From positions 179,999-243,998 of the forward strand of contig NZ_LMIU01000008.1 of NCBI RefSeq assembly GCF_001428845.1: DNA of 64,000 nucleotides, written 5' to 3'. The translations under genes were made by a program, and so were the position numbers. The notes under the pieces were generated by a model. It did not search any database. It was given only the letters and a program-made list of their open reading frames with translations, and was not told the DNA's origin. Below are positions 18,528 through 26,941 of the stretch, in pieces (positions within the stretch are counted from its first letter, which is position 1; every line of letters begins with the position of its first letter). The DNA comes from Achromobacter sp. Root83. Its GTDB lineage: Bacteria; Pseudomonadota; Gammaproteobacteria; Burkholderiales; Burkholderiaceae_B.

Positions 18528-18866
18528 ATGGCTAAGCCGCCCCCCTCCGTGCCCGCACACCCGCCGCCAGCCGCCGAATCCAGCCCCCTTGGCGCGCTGC
18601 CCCTGCGTTATCGCCGATTGTTCATCGACACGATGAACCAGGACCTGGCCGCGCTGGAACAGGCGCTGCATCGGCGCGATGCCATCGACGCGGCGCTCAC
18701 CCTGCACCGCATCCGGGGCGCCTTTCTGTCCCTGCAGATTCCCCGGCCGGACAGCCACGCCGACACGCTCGAACACGCCTTGCGCACCACTGGCCTGACG
18801 CCCGCCACGCAGGCCCAGGTCCGCGACGTCATCCTCTCCCTGCGGTCGCTGCTGCACGGGGCATAA
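18528..18866 (+). CDS. Small HPt-like phosphotransfer protein
   Basis: A 112-residue protein whose proline-rich N-terminus precedes a helical domain with ALTLHRIRGAFLSLQ. This resembles the HPt signature, with His60 followed three residues later by Gly in the usual H-x-[IL]-[KR]-G arrangement. HPt proteins pass phosphoryl groups from hybrid kinases to response regulators. It lies 2.7 kb before an RcsC-like hybrid kinase that has no HPt domain of its own, so it is a candidate partner. The assignment rests on a short motif and overall helix content. Confidence 0.65.
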   Translation: MAKPPPSVPAHPPPAAESSPLGALPLRYRRLFIDTMNQDLAALEQALHRRDAIDAALTLHRIRGAFLSLQIPRPDSHADTLEHALRTTGLTPATQAQVRDVILSLRSLLHGA

Positions 18867-18956
18867 ACGTGGTTGAATGGCCGTGCAGTGCAATGCGCGG
18901 GAAACACGCATCCGGCATGATCGGTCCCTCTCTTTGATCGCAGCCCCAAGAATTCC

Positions 18957-20285
18957 ATGCCCCTGACTTTTCGCAAGCAACCCTTGTCCGCGCACGCGCG
19001 CCCCCGCCCCCTGCTGCGCGCCTTCGCCATGGTCTTGCTGCCGCTGGCCCTGGCCGCCTGCAACGGCGGCGCCAACGACGACGCCGAGGCCCCCATCCCT
19101 TCTCCGACGCCGGCCCCAACTCCGGCCCCGCCCGTCTCCGAAACCCCGGCGCGCAATCCGGCCTATCTGGCAGCCAAGCCGGGGGACGTCATCCAGGTGC
19201 GCATCGAAGAACTGCGCCCCACCCAGACCGCCATCGGCTACGACCAGATCTACTACAAGCTGGGCCGCTGGCAGGGCGACTTCGACCGCGCGACGTGGGC
19301 GGCCGATCCCGCCAAACAACTTGACTACCTGGACCGCACGGTAGGCAAGAAATTCGATGACTACTGCGAGGACATGGGAGGCGGCGAGCGCAAGCAGGCA
19401 TTCCAGAGCATCGCCGAGGCGCGGGCGGCGCGGCTGGACCAGCCCGCCACCTTCGCCTGCCTGGACGCGCCGGGCACGAACGCCGCCAACCTGAAGTCCG
19501 TCGTCGTCGGCTGGGACGGCAACCTCTACCTGACCGACGGCCATCACACCTTTTCGTCGCTGCGCGAGATCTTCGATGGCGGCCCCAAGCTGCCCGTCTG
19601 GGTCAAGGTCGACGCCAACTACAGCGGCCTGACCACGGCCGCCGCCTTCTGGCAGCGCATGGTCGACGAGCGCCGCGTCTGGCTGCGCGATGGCCAGAAC
19701 CAGCCCATCACCGTGGATCAACTGCCCAACCGCCTGGGGCTGCCCAGTGTGCACGAGGCCGGCGGCATGCAGGAAGACCGCTACCGCTCACTGGTGTATT
19801 TCACGCGGGACATCGCCTACAGCAACGGCGATCTGCCCGAATTCGCCGAGTTCCTGTGGGGCGACTGGCTGCGCCGCCAGGTTGCCGGCGGTGGGCTGCC
19901 CGCGCTGGACCAGTACAAGATGCGGCCGCCGGCCGCCGCCGCGCAGATTCTCGCCGTCAGCACGCTGAACAAGGACCTGATCGCCACCGGCTCGAACGAC
20001 AGCTATGCCGCCGCCGTGCGCGATGCGTCGCTGAAGATGAATACGCTGAACGGCACCGACATCGTCTTCGACGACCGCGACGCGGCCAGCCTGGGCCGCA
20101 TCGCCCTGGTTCCCGACGCCGCCAGCGGCACGCCCACCAAGAAGGCGCGCGACACGCTGGAAGAGCTTCCGCGCGACGACATCAAGACGTCCGACTCCAG
20201 CCCGCGCAACGCGGGAAAACTGTGGTTCGCCGTCAACTACCGCACTTGCGGCAAGCCCGCGGCCGGCACCTGCTGGGGCTGGTGA
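18957..20285 (+). CDS. Lipoprotein with ParB/Srx-like domain
   Basis: A 442-residue protein with a twin-basic signal peptide ending in lipobox LALAAC (Cys at about residue 38), then a Pro/Ala/Thr linker. The domain that follows resembles ParB/sulfiredoxin: DVIQVRIEELRPTQTAIGY...YYKLGRW and VVVGWDGNLYLTDGHHTFSSL. In that fold the DGHH-type motif binds nucleotide. A surface or periplasmic lipoprotein with this cytosolic-type fold is unusual; its substrate is unknown. The C-terminal third is unassigned and has two Cys (RTCGKPAAGTC). Confidence 0.75.
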   Translation: MPLTFRKQPLSAHARPRPLLRAFAMVLLPLALAACNGGANDDAEAPIPSPTPAPTPAPPVSETPARNPAYLAAKPGDVIQVRIEELRPTQTAIGYDQIYYKLGRWQGDFDRATWAADPAKQLDYLDRTVGKKFDDYCEDMGGGERKQAFQSIAEARAARLDQPATFACLDAPGTNAANLKSVVVGWDGNLYLTDGHHTFSSLREIFDGGPKLPVWVKVDANYSGLTTAAAFWQRMVDERRVWLRDGQNQPITVDQLPNRLGLPSVHEAGGMQEDRYRSLVYFTRDIAYSNGDLPEFAEFLWGDWLRRQVAGGGLPALDQYKMRPPAAAAQILAVSTLNKDLIATGSNDSYAAAVRDASLKMNTLNGTDIVFDDRDAASLGRIALVPDAASGTPTKKARDTLEELPRDDIKTSDSSPRNAGKLWFAVNYRTCGKPAAGTCWGW

Positions 20286-20322
20286 TCCGCGGGCGCCTGG
20301 GCCGCTTCACGCCAGGAAGGCC

Positions 20323-20691
20323 TTAGAGCACTTCCTGGGTGTTTTCGGCCTTGGCCAGTTGCTGCATGACCAGCGACACCTTCTCGGCGATTTCCAGGCG
20401 TTCGGCCGCCGACATGGCGTCGTATTCCTGCTTGGAGATGCCCAGGCTGGCCAGGGCCGCATAGAGCATCTTGTCTTCCAGGGACATCGATGCGTAGTCC
20501 AGGAATTCCTGTTCGGCCTGCGAAGGCGCAGCCTGCGCGGCGCCCGAGACACCGCCCGCCATGGCGGAGCGGCTGCGCTCGGTGGCGCTGGCGAAGGCCG
20601 CGCGAAAATCGCCCACGCCCGAACCGGACCGGGACGCGGCCATGGACGGTTCGGATCCGGAGGTGATGCCCAGGGAATTTACGATGCTCAT
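20323..20691 (-). CDS. Small hypothetical protein with helical C-terminal domain
   Basis: A 122-residue protein starting at ATG 20691 (GGGG eight bases upstream); the open frame upstream to 20757 lacks support. The first 60 residues are Ser/Gly/Ala-rich and probably disordered. The rest is helical and acidic (QAEQEFLDYASMSLEDKM, LASLGISKQEYDAMSAAE). No signal peptide or membrane segment. The disordered Ser-rich start resembles many type III substrates, but that is weak evidence. Family not recognised. Confidence 0.6.
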   Translation of the reverse strand: MSIVNSLGITSGSEPSMAASRSGSGVGDFRAAFASATERSRSAMAGGVSGAAQAAPSQAEQEFLDYASMSLEDKMLYAALASLGISKQEYDAMSAAERLEIAEKVSLVMQQLAKAENTQEVL

Positions 20692-20915
20692 GGATGCCCC
20701 AAAGAATTCAGTGCGTGGCGCCCGGCCGGCAGCGCGGCGCTGGCGGCGGCCCGTCACGGGATTGACCCTCAGGGTGCCAAGTTAACTTGCCGGCGCGGCG
20801 CGGGAAGACCTGGACAGACACCCGAACCGGCCGCTTATTCCGCTATTGCGGGGCAGGTATTTTTCACGCCGTTCGAGTATCTTGTGGCTCTTGCAAACAT
20901 TCCAGAGATTCCTTC

Positions 20916-21362
20916 ATGAGCATTGAACCCACCCCCGGCCAGCCCGCGGGCGCCGTCCCCGGCGCGGACGCCTTCCTGCAGTTCCTGGTCAACCTGGTGA
21001 ACAACGGCAGCCAGATCGAAAGCATCGGCGTGACGTTGCAGATGGGCGGCATGCTGGTGTCCGGATCGATCATATCGGGCGCGGAATACTTCGACAGTTT
21101 CGCCGTCAAATTCACGAGTTCGCTGGAGACGCTGGACGCGGATACCCGCAAGACCGTGCACGCGTCGCTGGCGGAACTGGGCGACGTGTTCCGTCTGCCC
21201 CAGCCGGTCGATCCGCTGCCGAACTACATCCACCTTGCGGATGCCCTGTTCTTCACGGCGGACGGCACGCCCATCGCCGGACAGCCCACGCTGTGGCGCG
21301 GACGCACCAGCGCGGTGGACGGCTTCATCCTGGGCCGCCTGCAATCGGAAACGGCCGGTTAA
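20916..21362 (+). CDS. GvpU-like small protein
   Basis: A 148-residue cytoplasmic protein. The segment FLVNLVNNGSQIESIGVTL, then GGMLVSGSIISGAEYF, resembles the GvpU accessory family first named from gas-vesicle loci but common in bacteria without gas vesicles. No other gvp gene is in the window. The ATG at 20916 is chosen over the open frame from 20787. The stop codon lies at the edge of a tandem repeat that continues downstream. Confidence 0.6.
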   Translation: MSIEPTPGQPAGAVPGADAFLQFLVNLVNNGSQIESIGVTLQMGGMLVSGSIISGAEYFDSFAVKFTSSLETLDADTRKTVHASLAELGDVFRLPQPVDPLPNYIHLADALFFTADGTPIAGQPTLWRGRTSAVDGFILGRLQSETAG

Positions 21363-21476
21363 GTACGGTGTGGCCGGGTACGGCCGGTTAGGTACAGTGT
21401 GGCCGGGTACGGCCGGTTAGGTACGGCCGGTCAGGTACTGTCGGTCAGGCGCGGCCGGTCAGGCACGGCCAGCCAG
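21363..21476 (+). repeat. Tandem repeat: two 29-nt units then four 14-nt units
   Basis: Units 21363-21391 and 21392-21420 are 29 nt and differ at one base; each is a 15-nt GTACGGTGTGGCCGG part plus the 14-nt GTACGGCCGGTTAG. Four 14-nt copies follow (21421, 21435, 21449, 21463) with growing divergence, typically GTACGGCCGGTCAG. The array starts directly after the GvpU-like stop codon and ends about 90 bp before the kinase start. It has no unique spacers. Confidence 0.9.
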
Positions 21477-21566
21477 GCGCGAGACGGCCCAAGGCGGGCC
21501 GCCGCCGCGCCGCATCCCCCCGCGCGCCCCCCGGCGCTTTTGAGATTCTTCTTATTCTCCCGGCGG

Positions 21567-24434
21567 ATGCGGGTTCCTACCATGCATCGGATGCTGGTAG
21601 ACGACCATGGCGCCCTCGCCCTTGACCCCCAGGCCGCGCCCCGCACGGCCTCCCTGCTTCTGCATTTTCTTGCGGCGGCCCTGATCGTCTGCATCGCGGC
21701 GGGCGCCACCATCTATCTTTCCTGGACCTTCAACAAGGCCGTCTCCGCCTACCGCCGCCAGATGAACGCCGCGGCCTACCAGGCGCAGCTATTCTTCGAT
21801 CGCCGCGAAGCCCTGCTGCGGTCCATCTCGGCCTCGGCGGTGCGCAACACCCGGGGCGAGCCCATCGGCCAAACCTCCGTCTATCTGGGCACCACCCGGC
21901 AGGTCGAAGTCCTGCCGCTTGAAGAGGAACCCGGCGCGTTCGACTGGGCCCTGATCCTGACGCGCCGCGACCTGCGCGATATCGCCCTGGCCGAAGCCGG
22001 GCTCGTCTACAGCTCGGCGCGCCACTCGCGCACGCTGCGCCAGGCCGCGCACGGTCAGCCGGCGCCGCCGCCCATTGATCCGCAGACTCAGCAATGGCTG
22101 GCCGACGCGCTGTCCGGCATCGAAGCCCGCCACCAGCCGGACGGTCTGGCGCCCATCGTCTGGCTGCACGCGCCCAGGCACGCTGCCGCGCAGCAGCTCT
22201 TTCTCTATACCCCGCTCGACCTCGCCGACCCGGGGGCCGGCTGGATCGGCCTGGACGTCACCGGCGTGGACGCCGCGGTGGACGTCTCGCGCGCCACCGG
22301 CGGCAGCTACGTGCTTTTCGACGAAAAGGGCCGGCCCATGCTGCACAGTCCGGGCGCGGATGTCGCGGACGTCGCGTTCGGCCGCGCCCTCACGATGGAT
22401 TCCTTCAGCCTGCACGGAAAGGGCTGGCTGCCGGAACGCCTGGTGCTGAGCAAGTCGGTCGGCGAGGACGGCTGGCGGCTGGTCTACGACACGCCTATCC
22501 GGCGCGTGCTGGAAGAAAACCTGTCCGCGCTGCGATGGGCTGGCGCCCTGTCGCTACTGCTGTCCGCCACCGTCCTCCTGCTGACCCGCTACATCCGCCG
22601 CCGGCTGGTGCTGCCAGCGCGACGCCAGTACGAGGCCCTGCGGGACACCGAGGCCCTGAACCGCAAGCTGATCGAAGTGGCGCCCGTGGGGCTCTGCCTG
22701 CTGCGCCGCGCCAACGGCGAGGTCGTGCTGTCCAACGACATGGCGCGGCGCTGGTTCCAGGGTGCGCCGCAGTGGCGCGAACAGATCCTCTCCGGCCTGG
22801 GCGACGGCGCCGTCCAGGAACATGAGCTCTCGGATGGCCGCAGCGCCTATCTCACCTTCGCCCCCACCACGTATCGCGGCGAAGCCGTGGTGCTTTGCGG
22901 CATCAGCGATATCTCGGCGCTGAAGAAGGTCGAGCATTCGCTGCTGCAGGCCAAACGCGACGCGGAGGCCGCCAGCCAGGCCAAGACGGTCTTCCTGACC
23001 ACCATGAGCCACGAGATCCGCACGCCGCTCTACGGCATCCTCGGCACGCTCGAGCTCTTTGCACTGACGCCCGTCAGCGGCCAGCAGGCGCAGTATCTCG
23101 AAACCATCCAGCAGTCCTCCGCGACGCTGCTGCACACCATCAACGAGACGCTGGACCTGTCCCGCATCGAGGCTGGCCACGCCGTCCTGGAACCCGCGCC
23201 GTTCTCGCCCGCAAGGCTGATGAACGACGTCGTCGCCAGCTTTGCCGCCCGCGCGCAAGCCAAGGGGCTGCGCAGCTACGCGGTGGCCGCTCCCGACACG
23301 CCCGATGCCGTGGTGGGCGACGCTGCCCGCATCCGGCAAATCCTGGACAACCTGGTCAGCAATGCCGTCAAGTTCACCGGTTCCGGGCAGATTGTCCTGC
23401 GGCTGAAGCTGGCCGGCCTTGACGCCGATTTCGCCGACCTGAGCTTCCAGGTCGCCGACACGGGCCTGGGCATCGCGCCGGAACATCAGGCCCGCCTGTT
23501 CGAACCCTACTATCAGGTGGACGGCGACACCCGGCCGCATTCGCCCGGTACCGGCCTGGGGCTGGCCATCTGCCGCCGCCTGTCGGACATGATGAACGGC
23601 AAGCTCAACGCGGTCAGCGAACCCGGCCTGGGCACCAGCATCACGTTCGACGTCCGCCTTCCGTTGGCCCCGGATTCGTCCCAGGCTTCCCCGCTTCCGC
23701 TCGACAACACCGCCGTGTATGTCCTGGGCGCCGTACCGGAAATCGTCGCCAATCTGTGCGGCTGGCTCGAACGCTGGGGAGCCGTGGCGCTGCCGTATCC
23801 GCCGCCCGGCGACGCGCCCGCCGGCTCGCCGGCCGCCCGGCCCGCGGTCCTGCTGCAAGCCTGGCCCGCTGGCCAGGAAACCGCCCAATGGGGCGGGCCT
23901 CGCGTGATCGTGCATCCTCCAGGCCAGCGGCCCCGCGTCGACGACGGCCCCCGCCATTGGTTTGCCAGCGCCTACAACCTGGCAAGCATCGCCCATGCCG
24001 TGCAATTGGCGCGCGGCGGCGCCACGCTGGCCCCGCCTTCCGGCCCCGGCGCCAGGCCCGAACCGCTGGCCTTGCGCATCCTGGTCGCCGAAGACCACCC
24101 CATCAGCCAGCTCGTCCTCCAAGAGCAACTCGAACTCCTGGGCTGTTCGGTGGCATTGGCGGGAAACGGCCAGGAGGCCCTGGCCCTGCCGGACCTGTTG
24201 AGCTTCGACGCCGTGCTGACCGACCTGAACATGCCACTGGTCGATGGCTACGAGTTCACGCGCAGGCTGCGGGCGCGCGGTTATCGAAAAACGGTTCTTG
24301 GCGTCACGGCAAACGCCTTTCCGGACGAACTGCAGCGCGGACTGGACGCGGGCATGAACGCCCTGCTGATCAAGCCCTTGCCGCTGACGGTGCTGCGGCA
24401 GAACCTGCAATCGGTGAAGGGCCCCGGAAGCTGA
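21567..24434 (+). CDS. RcsC-like hybrid sensor histidine kinase
   Basis: About 955 residues from ATG 21567 (21582 and 21591 are alternatives; none has a clear ribosome site). Order: membrane helix, periplasmic sensor of roughly 270 residues, second helix (LSLLLSATVLLL), PAS-like region, HisKA with His482 (TMSHEIRTPLYG). Then a HATPase with N-box DNLVSNAVKF, G1 DTGLGIAPE, F-box and G2 GTGLGLAI. A degenerate receiver-like segment similar to the RcsC ABL domain follows, and a C-terminal receiver with Asp886 (LTDLNMPLVDG). It lacks an HPt domain, so it needs a separate one. It is followed 113 bp later by an RcsB-like regulator. Confidence 0.9.
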   Translation: MRVPTMHRMLVDDHGALALDPQAAPRTASLLLHFLAAALIVCIAAGATIYLSWTFNKAVSAYRRQMNAAAYQAQLFFDRREALLRSISASAVRNTRGEPIGQTSVYLGTTRQVEVLPLEEEPGAFDWALILTRRDLRDIALAEAGLVYSSARHSRTLRQAAHGQPAPPPIDPQTQQWLADALSGIEARHQPDGLAPIVWLHAPRHAAAQQLFLYTPLDLADPGAGWIGLDVTGVDAAVDVSRATGGSYVLFDEKGRPMLHSPGADVADVAFGRALTMDSFSLHGKGWLPERLVLSKSVGEDGWRLVYDTPIRRVLEENLSALRWAGALSLLLSATVLLLTRYIRRRLVLPARRQYEALRDTEALNRKLIEVAPVGLCLLRRANGEVVLSNDMARRWFQGAPQWREQILSGLGDGAVQEHELSDGRSAYLTFAPTTYRGEAVVLCGISDISALKKVEHSLLQAKRDAEAASQAKTVFLTTMSHEIRTPLYGILGTLELFALTPVSGQQAQYLETIQQSSATLLHTINETLDLSRIEAGHAVLEPAPFSPARLMNDVVASFAARAQAKGLRSYAVAAPDTPDAVVGDAARIRQILDNLVSNAVKFTGSGQIVLRLKLAGLDADFADLSFQVADTGLGIAPEHQARLFEPYYQVDGDTRPHSPGTGLGLAICRRLSDMMNGKLNAVSEPGLGTSITFDVRLPLAPDSSQASPLPLDNTAVYVLGAVPEIVANLCGWLERWGAVALPYPPPGDAPAGSPAARPAVLLQAWPAGQETAQWGGPRVIVHPPGQRPRVDDGPRHWFASAYNLASIAHAVQLARGGATLAPPSGPGARPEPLALRILVAEDHPISQLVLQEQLELLGCSVALAGNGQEALALPDLLSFDAVLTDLNMPLVDGYEFTRRLRARGYRKTVLGVTANAFPDELQRGLDAGMNALLIKPLPLTVLRQNLQSVKGPGS

Positions 24435-24547
24435 AGGAGCTTGCCAATGACAGGACGCTCAATGCGGACACCGGGCACCTCTGGTTCAAGCCAGAAGCCT
24501 GGTGCAAAATCCACCGATGCCTCCTGCTCATCCGACAGCGCAACCGC

Positions 24548-25198
24548 ATGGAAAGACTTCGAATTGTCCTGGCCGATGACCACCCGCTCGTGCTCATGGG
24601 CATGCGCGACCTGCTCGAAAAGAATCTGGCCTTCGAGGTCGTCGCGGCGGTGGCCAGCCCCACGGCGCTGGTCGAACAGCTGGCCAGCGAACCGCCGCAT
24701 GTGGTCGTCACCGACTACTCCATGCCCGGCGACGAACGCTATGGCGACGGGATGCGCCTGATCGAATATCTGACCCGGCACTTTCCGCGCACGCAGGTCG
24801 TCGTGCTGACCATGATGTCCAACCCCATGATCATTTCGGCCCTTTATGACGCGGGCGTTGCCGCGGTGGTGCTCAAGCGCGACGACCTGGCTGAAATCGT
24901 CACGGCGCTGCACACGCTGTGGGCGGGACGCAGATATCATCCCCCGGGTTTTCAGCGCAGCGACCGGATGGCCTCGCGCAGCGAATTCATCGGCGACCGC
25001 ATCAACAGCCTGTCACCCAAGGAATTCGAAGTGCTGCGCCATTTCATCCGCGGCGAATCGATGATGCAGGTGGCTGGCACGCTCCGGCGCAGCGTCAAGA
25101 CCGTCAGCGGCCAGAAGATCGCGGCCATGCGCAAGCTGAACGTGCGGACCGACCAGGAGCTGGTGGTGTTCTGCGTGGAAAATGGCATGTTCCAATAG
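24548..25198 (+). CDS. RcsB-like response regulator
   Basis: A 216-residue regulator with an N-terminal receiver (phospho-acceptor Asp56, the same position as in E. coli RcsB) and a C-terminal LuxR-type helix-turn-helix. It shares with RcsB the unusual SMPGDERYGDG insertion, LIEYLTRHFP, VVLTMMSNPM, and RSVKTVSGQKIAAMRKL in the recognition region. This is much closer than to NarL/FixJ-type regulators. The ATG at 24548 is chosen; the very long frame upstream overlaps the kinase. It is the likely output of the adjacent hybrid kinase. Confidence 0.9.
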   Translation: MERLRIVLADDHPLVLMGMRDLLEKNLAFEVVAAVASPTALVEQLASEPPHVVVTDYSMPGDERYGDGMRLIEYLTRHFPRTQVVVLTMMSNPMIISALYDAGVAAVVLKRDDLAEIVTALHTLWAGRRYHPPGFQRSDRMASRSEFIGDRINSLSPKEFEVLRHFIRGESMMQVAGTLRRSVKTVSGQKIAAMRKLNVRTDQELVVFCVENGMFQ

Positions 25199-25202
25199 CG
25201 CC

Positions 25203-25898
25203 ATGACACAACACACCATCGAGCCCCTGACGGGCCGGGACGTAGACCGAAACGTCATGCAGGCCCTGATCGAACAGGCCGCGGGCACCCCCCTGTCGTT
25301 CCAGGACTGCGACTTTCAAAACGCGGACTTTTCCCGCCTGGACCTGCGCGGCTTTCAATTCATCGCCTGCGCCATCGCGGACGCCTCGTTTCAGGGCGCC
25401 AATCTGGCCGATTCCCAGTGGCTGCGCTGCCGCGGCGGGCAAGCCAGCTTCGCCTCGGCGGACGCGAGCGACGCCGTGTTCCAGAACTGCGATCTCAACA
25501 ACGCCAACTGGCGCCGCGCGCGGCTCGCCTCGGCGCGGTTCCAGGGTTGCAAGCTGACCGGCTCCGACTTCGACGGCATCGCCTACCTGGGCTGGTCGCT
25601 GGAAGAATGCCTGCTGGTCGGCGCCTTGCTGCGCGGCGTGTCGTTCCGCAAGTCGGACATCGTTCAACTGGACTTCTCGGACGCGGACCTGTCCGGCAGC
25701 GATTTCCGCGACACCGTCTTCCAGGGCGGCAGCCTGCGCAACGCCACGCTGAAGAACGTCCGCTTCGAAGGCGCGGACCTGCGCGAGGTGGATCTCAGCG
25801 GCATCGACCTGACCGCCGCGGCGCGGCTGGCGGGCGCCACCATTTCCAAGACCCAGGCGGCGGCGCTGCTGGCCGAGCTGCGCATCAGCGTGGTCTAG
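25203..25898 (+). CDS. Pentapeptide-repeat protein, Qnr/McbG-like
   Basis: A 231-residue right-handed beta-helix protein built of A(D/N)LxX repeats (for example CDFQNADFSRLDLRG, ANLADSQW, SDADLSGSDFRD). The end, ATISKTQAAALLAELRISVV, resembles the C-terminal cap of Qnr and McbG proteins, which mimic DNA and protect gyrase. The start lies 4 bp after the RcsB-like stop, so the two are co-transcribed. A role in gyrase or quinolone protection is inference. Its last 14 bp overlap the convergent MarR-GNAT gene. Confidence 0.8.
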   Translation: MTQHTIEPLTGRDVDRNVMQALIEQAAGTPLSFQDCDFQNADFSRLDLRGFQFIACAIADASFQGANLADSQWLRCRGGQASFASADASDAVFQNCDLNNANWRRARLASARFQGCKLTGSDFDGIAYLGWSLEECLLVGALLRGVSFRKSDIVQLDFSDADLSGSDFRDTVFQGGSLRNATLKNVRFEGADLREVDLSGIDLTAAARLAGATISKTQAAALLAELRISVV

Positions 25899-26862
25899 GG
25901 CGGCTGAACCGCTGTTCGACCACCACGCTGCCCCACTGCCTGCCTTCGGACGCGTGGGTCAGCGTGAAGCCCGCCGCCTCGTACAGATGCCTGGCGGCAT
26001 CCAGTCCCTTGAAGGTCCACAGATAGGTTTCGTCGTACTGCGTGTCCACGAACGCCATGGCGCGCGCCAGCAGGGCCCGGCCCACGCCCATCCCGCGCAG
26101 CGACTCGTCCACGATGAACCAGCGCAAATGCGCCTGCCGGGCTGCCGCGTCGCCATCGATGACGACGGATGCCAGCGTCCTGCCGCCGTCCACGTACAGC
26201 CACATGCTCTTGCCCGCCGCGGGCAGGCATTCCGCAAAATCGGAGAGCTCCGTCGCGACCTTGCGCTCGAAGTACACCCCGAAGCCCGAGGCCTGCGCGT
26301 AGTAGCGGGCATGCAGGCTGGCGATATCGCCTATGCACCCGGGCAGATAGCCCTGATGGATCTGGTCCTCGATGGCGCCGGCCGCGCTCGCGGGCGTAAC
26401 GTTGGGGTTTTCCTTGGACAGCGCGTCGGCGTACAGCGACAGGAAGCGGATCAGCGATTCCTGGTCGGCCGGCGACAGGCGCCGCAGCGCATGCGACACC
26501 TGGTCCGTGGCGAACTGATCGATCCGCGCGCGCAGCGCATTTCCCGCATCGGTCAGGTAGAGCTTGGACGAGCGCGCGTCGCCGGCGTCGGTCTCGCGCG
26601 CCAGCAATCCGCCCGCTTCAAGCTTGGCCACCTGCCGGCTGGTGTTGGATTTGTCCAGCCTGAGCATGGCCGCCAGATCGCGCGCCTGGATGCCCGGCTG
26701 CAGGCCGATCTCGATGATGGCGTGCACCGCCGACGGCGCCAGGTCGCTGCCGGCCAGCGACGTGCGCATGAAGCCCAGTTCACGCACCAGCTTGCGGGAA
26801 AACTCGCGCAAGTCCTGGATGGTCTTTTCCCGGGACCGGGACGGAAAATCGATGAGATCCAT
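25885..26862 (-). CDS. MarR regulator fused to GNAT acetyltransferase
   Basis: A 325-residue fusion. Residues about 1-150 form a MarR winged helix (IIEIGLQPGIQARDLAAML, RQVAKLEAGGLLARETDAGDARSSKLYLT). Residues about 165-320 form a GNAT domain with the acetyl-CoA motif WFIVDESLRGMGVGRALLARAM and the later LYEAAGFTLTH. Such fusions couple DNA binding to acetylation of a small molecule or protein. A large nested palindrome lies just upstream over its promoter, so autoregulation is likely. Confidence 0.9.
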   Translation of the reverse strand: MDLIDFPSRSREKTIQDLREFSRKLVRELGFMRTSLAGSDLAPSAVHAIIEIGLQPGIQARDLAAMLRLDKSNTSRQVAKLEAGGLLARETDAGDARSSKLYLTDAGNALRARIDQFATDQVSHALRRLSPADQESLIRFLSLYADALSKENPNVTPASAAGAIEDQIHQGYLPGCIGDIASLHARYYAQASGFGVYFERKVATELSDFAECLPAAGKSMWLYVDGGRTLASVVIDGDAAARQAHLRWFIVDESLRGMGVGRALLARAMAFVDTQYDETYLWTFKGLDAARHLYEAAGFTLTHASEGRQWGSVVVEQRFSRPRPR

Positions 26863-26875
26863 GGCGGACGCCCTA

Positions 26876-26914
26876 AGTTGCGGTTCGCAACCAATATACT
26901 TGCGAACCGCAACT
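26876..26914 (-). promoter_or_regulatory. Nested palindromic operator over the MarR-GNAT promoter
   Basis: AGTTGCGGTTCGCAA (26876-26890) is repeated as a perfect inverted copy at 26900-26914 across a 9-bp spacer. Each arm is itself a palindrome (GTTGCG-n3-CGCAAC at 26877-26891; TTGCG-n3-CGCAA at 26900-26912). The AT-rich spacer reads TATATT on the minus strand, a good -10 about 30 bp before the MarR-GNAT ATG. Two MarR dimers could bind and block this promoter. Confidence 0.65.
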
Positions 26915-26941
26915 AACTCAATATCCGGCGTGCAATCCCCG

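Noticed and set aside
20916..21362. Gas-vesicle gene cluster
   Set aside because: Only one GvpU-like gene is present, with no gvpA, gvpF or gvpN homologue.
21363..21476. CRISPR array
   Set aside because: The units are directly abutting with no unique spacers, and no cas genes are near.
23756..25198. 480-residue frame containing the RcsB-like regulator
   Set aside because: The first 260 codons overlap the kinase gene and are not protein-like; the regulator starts at 24548.
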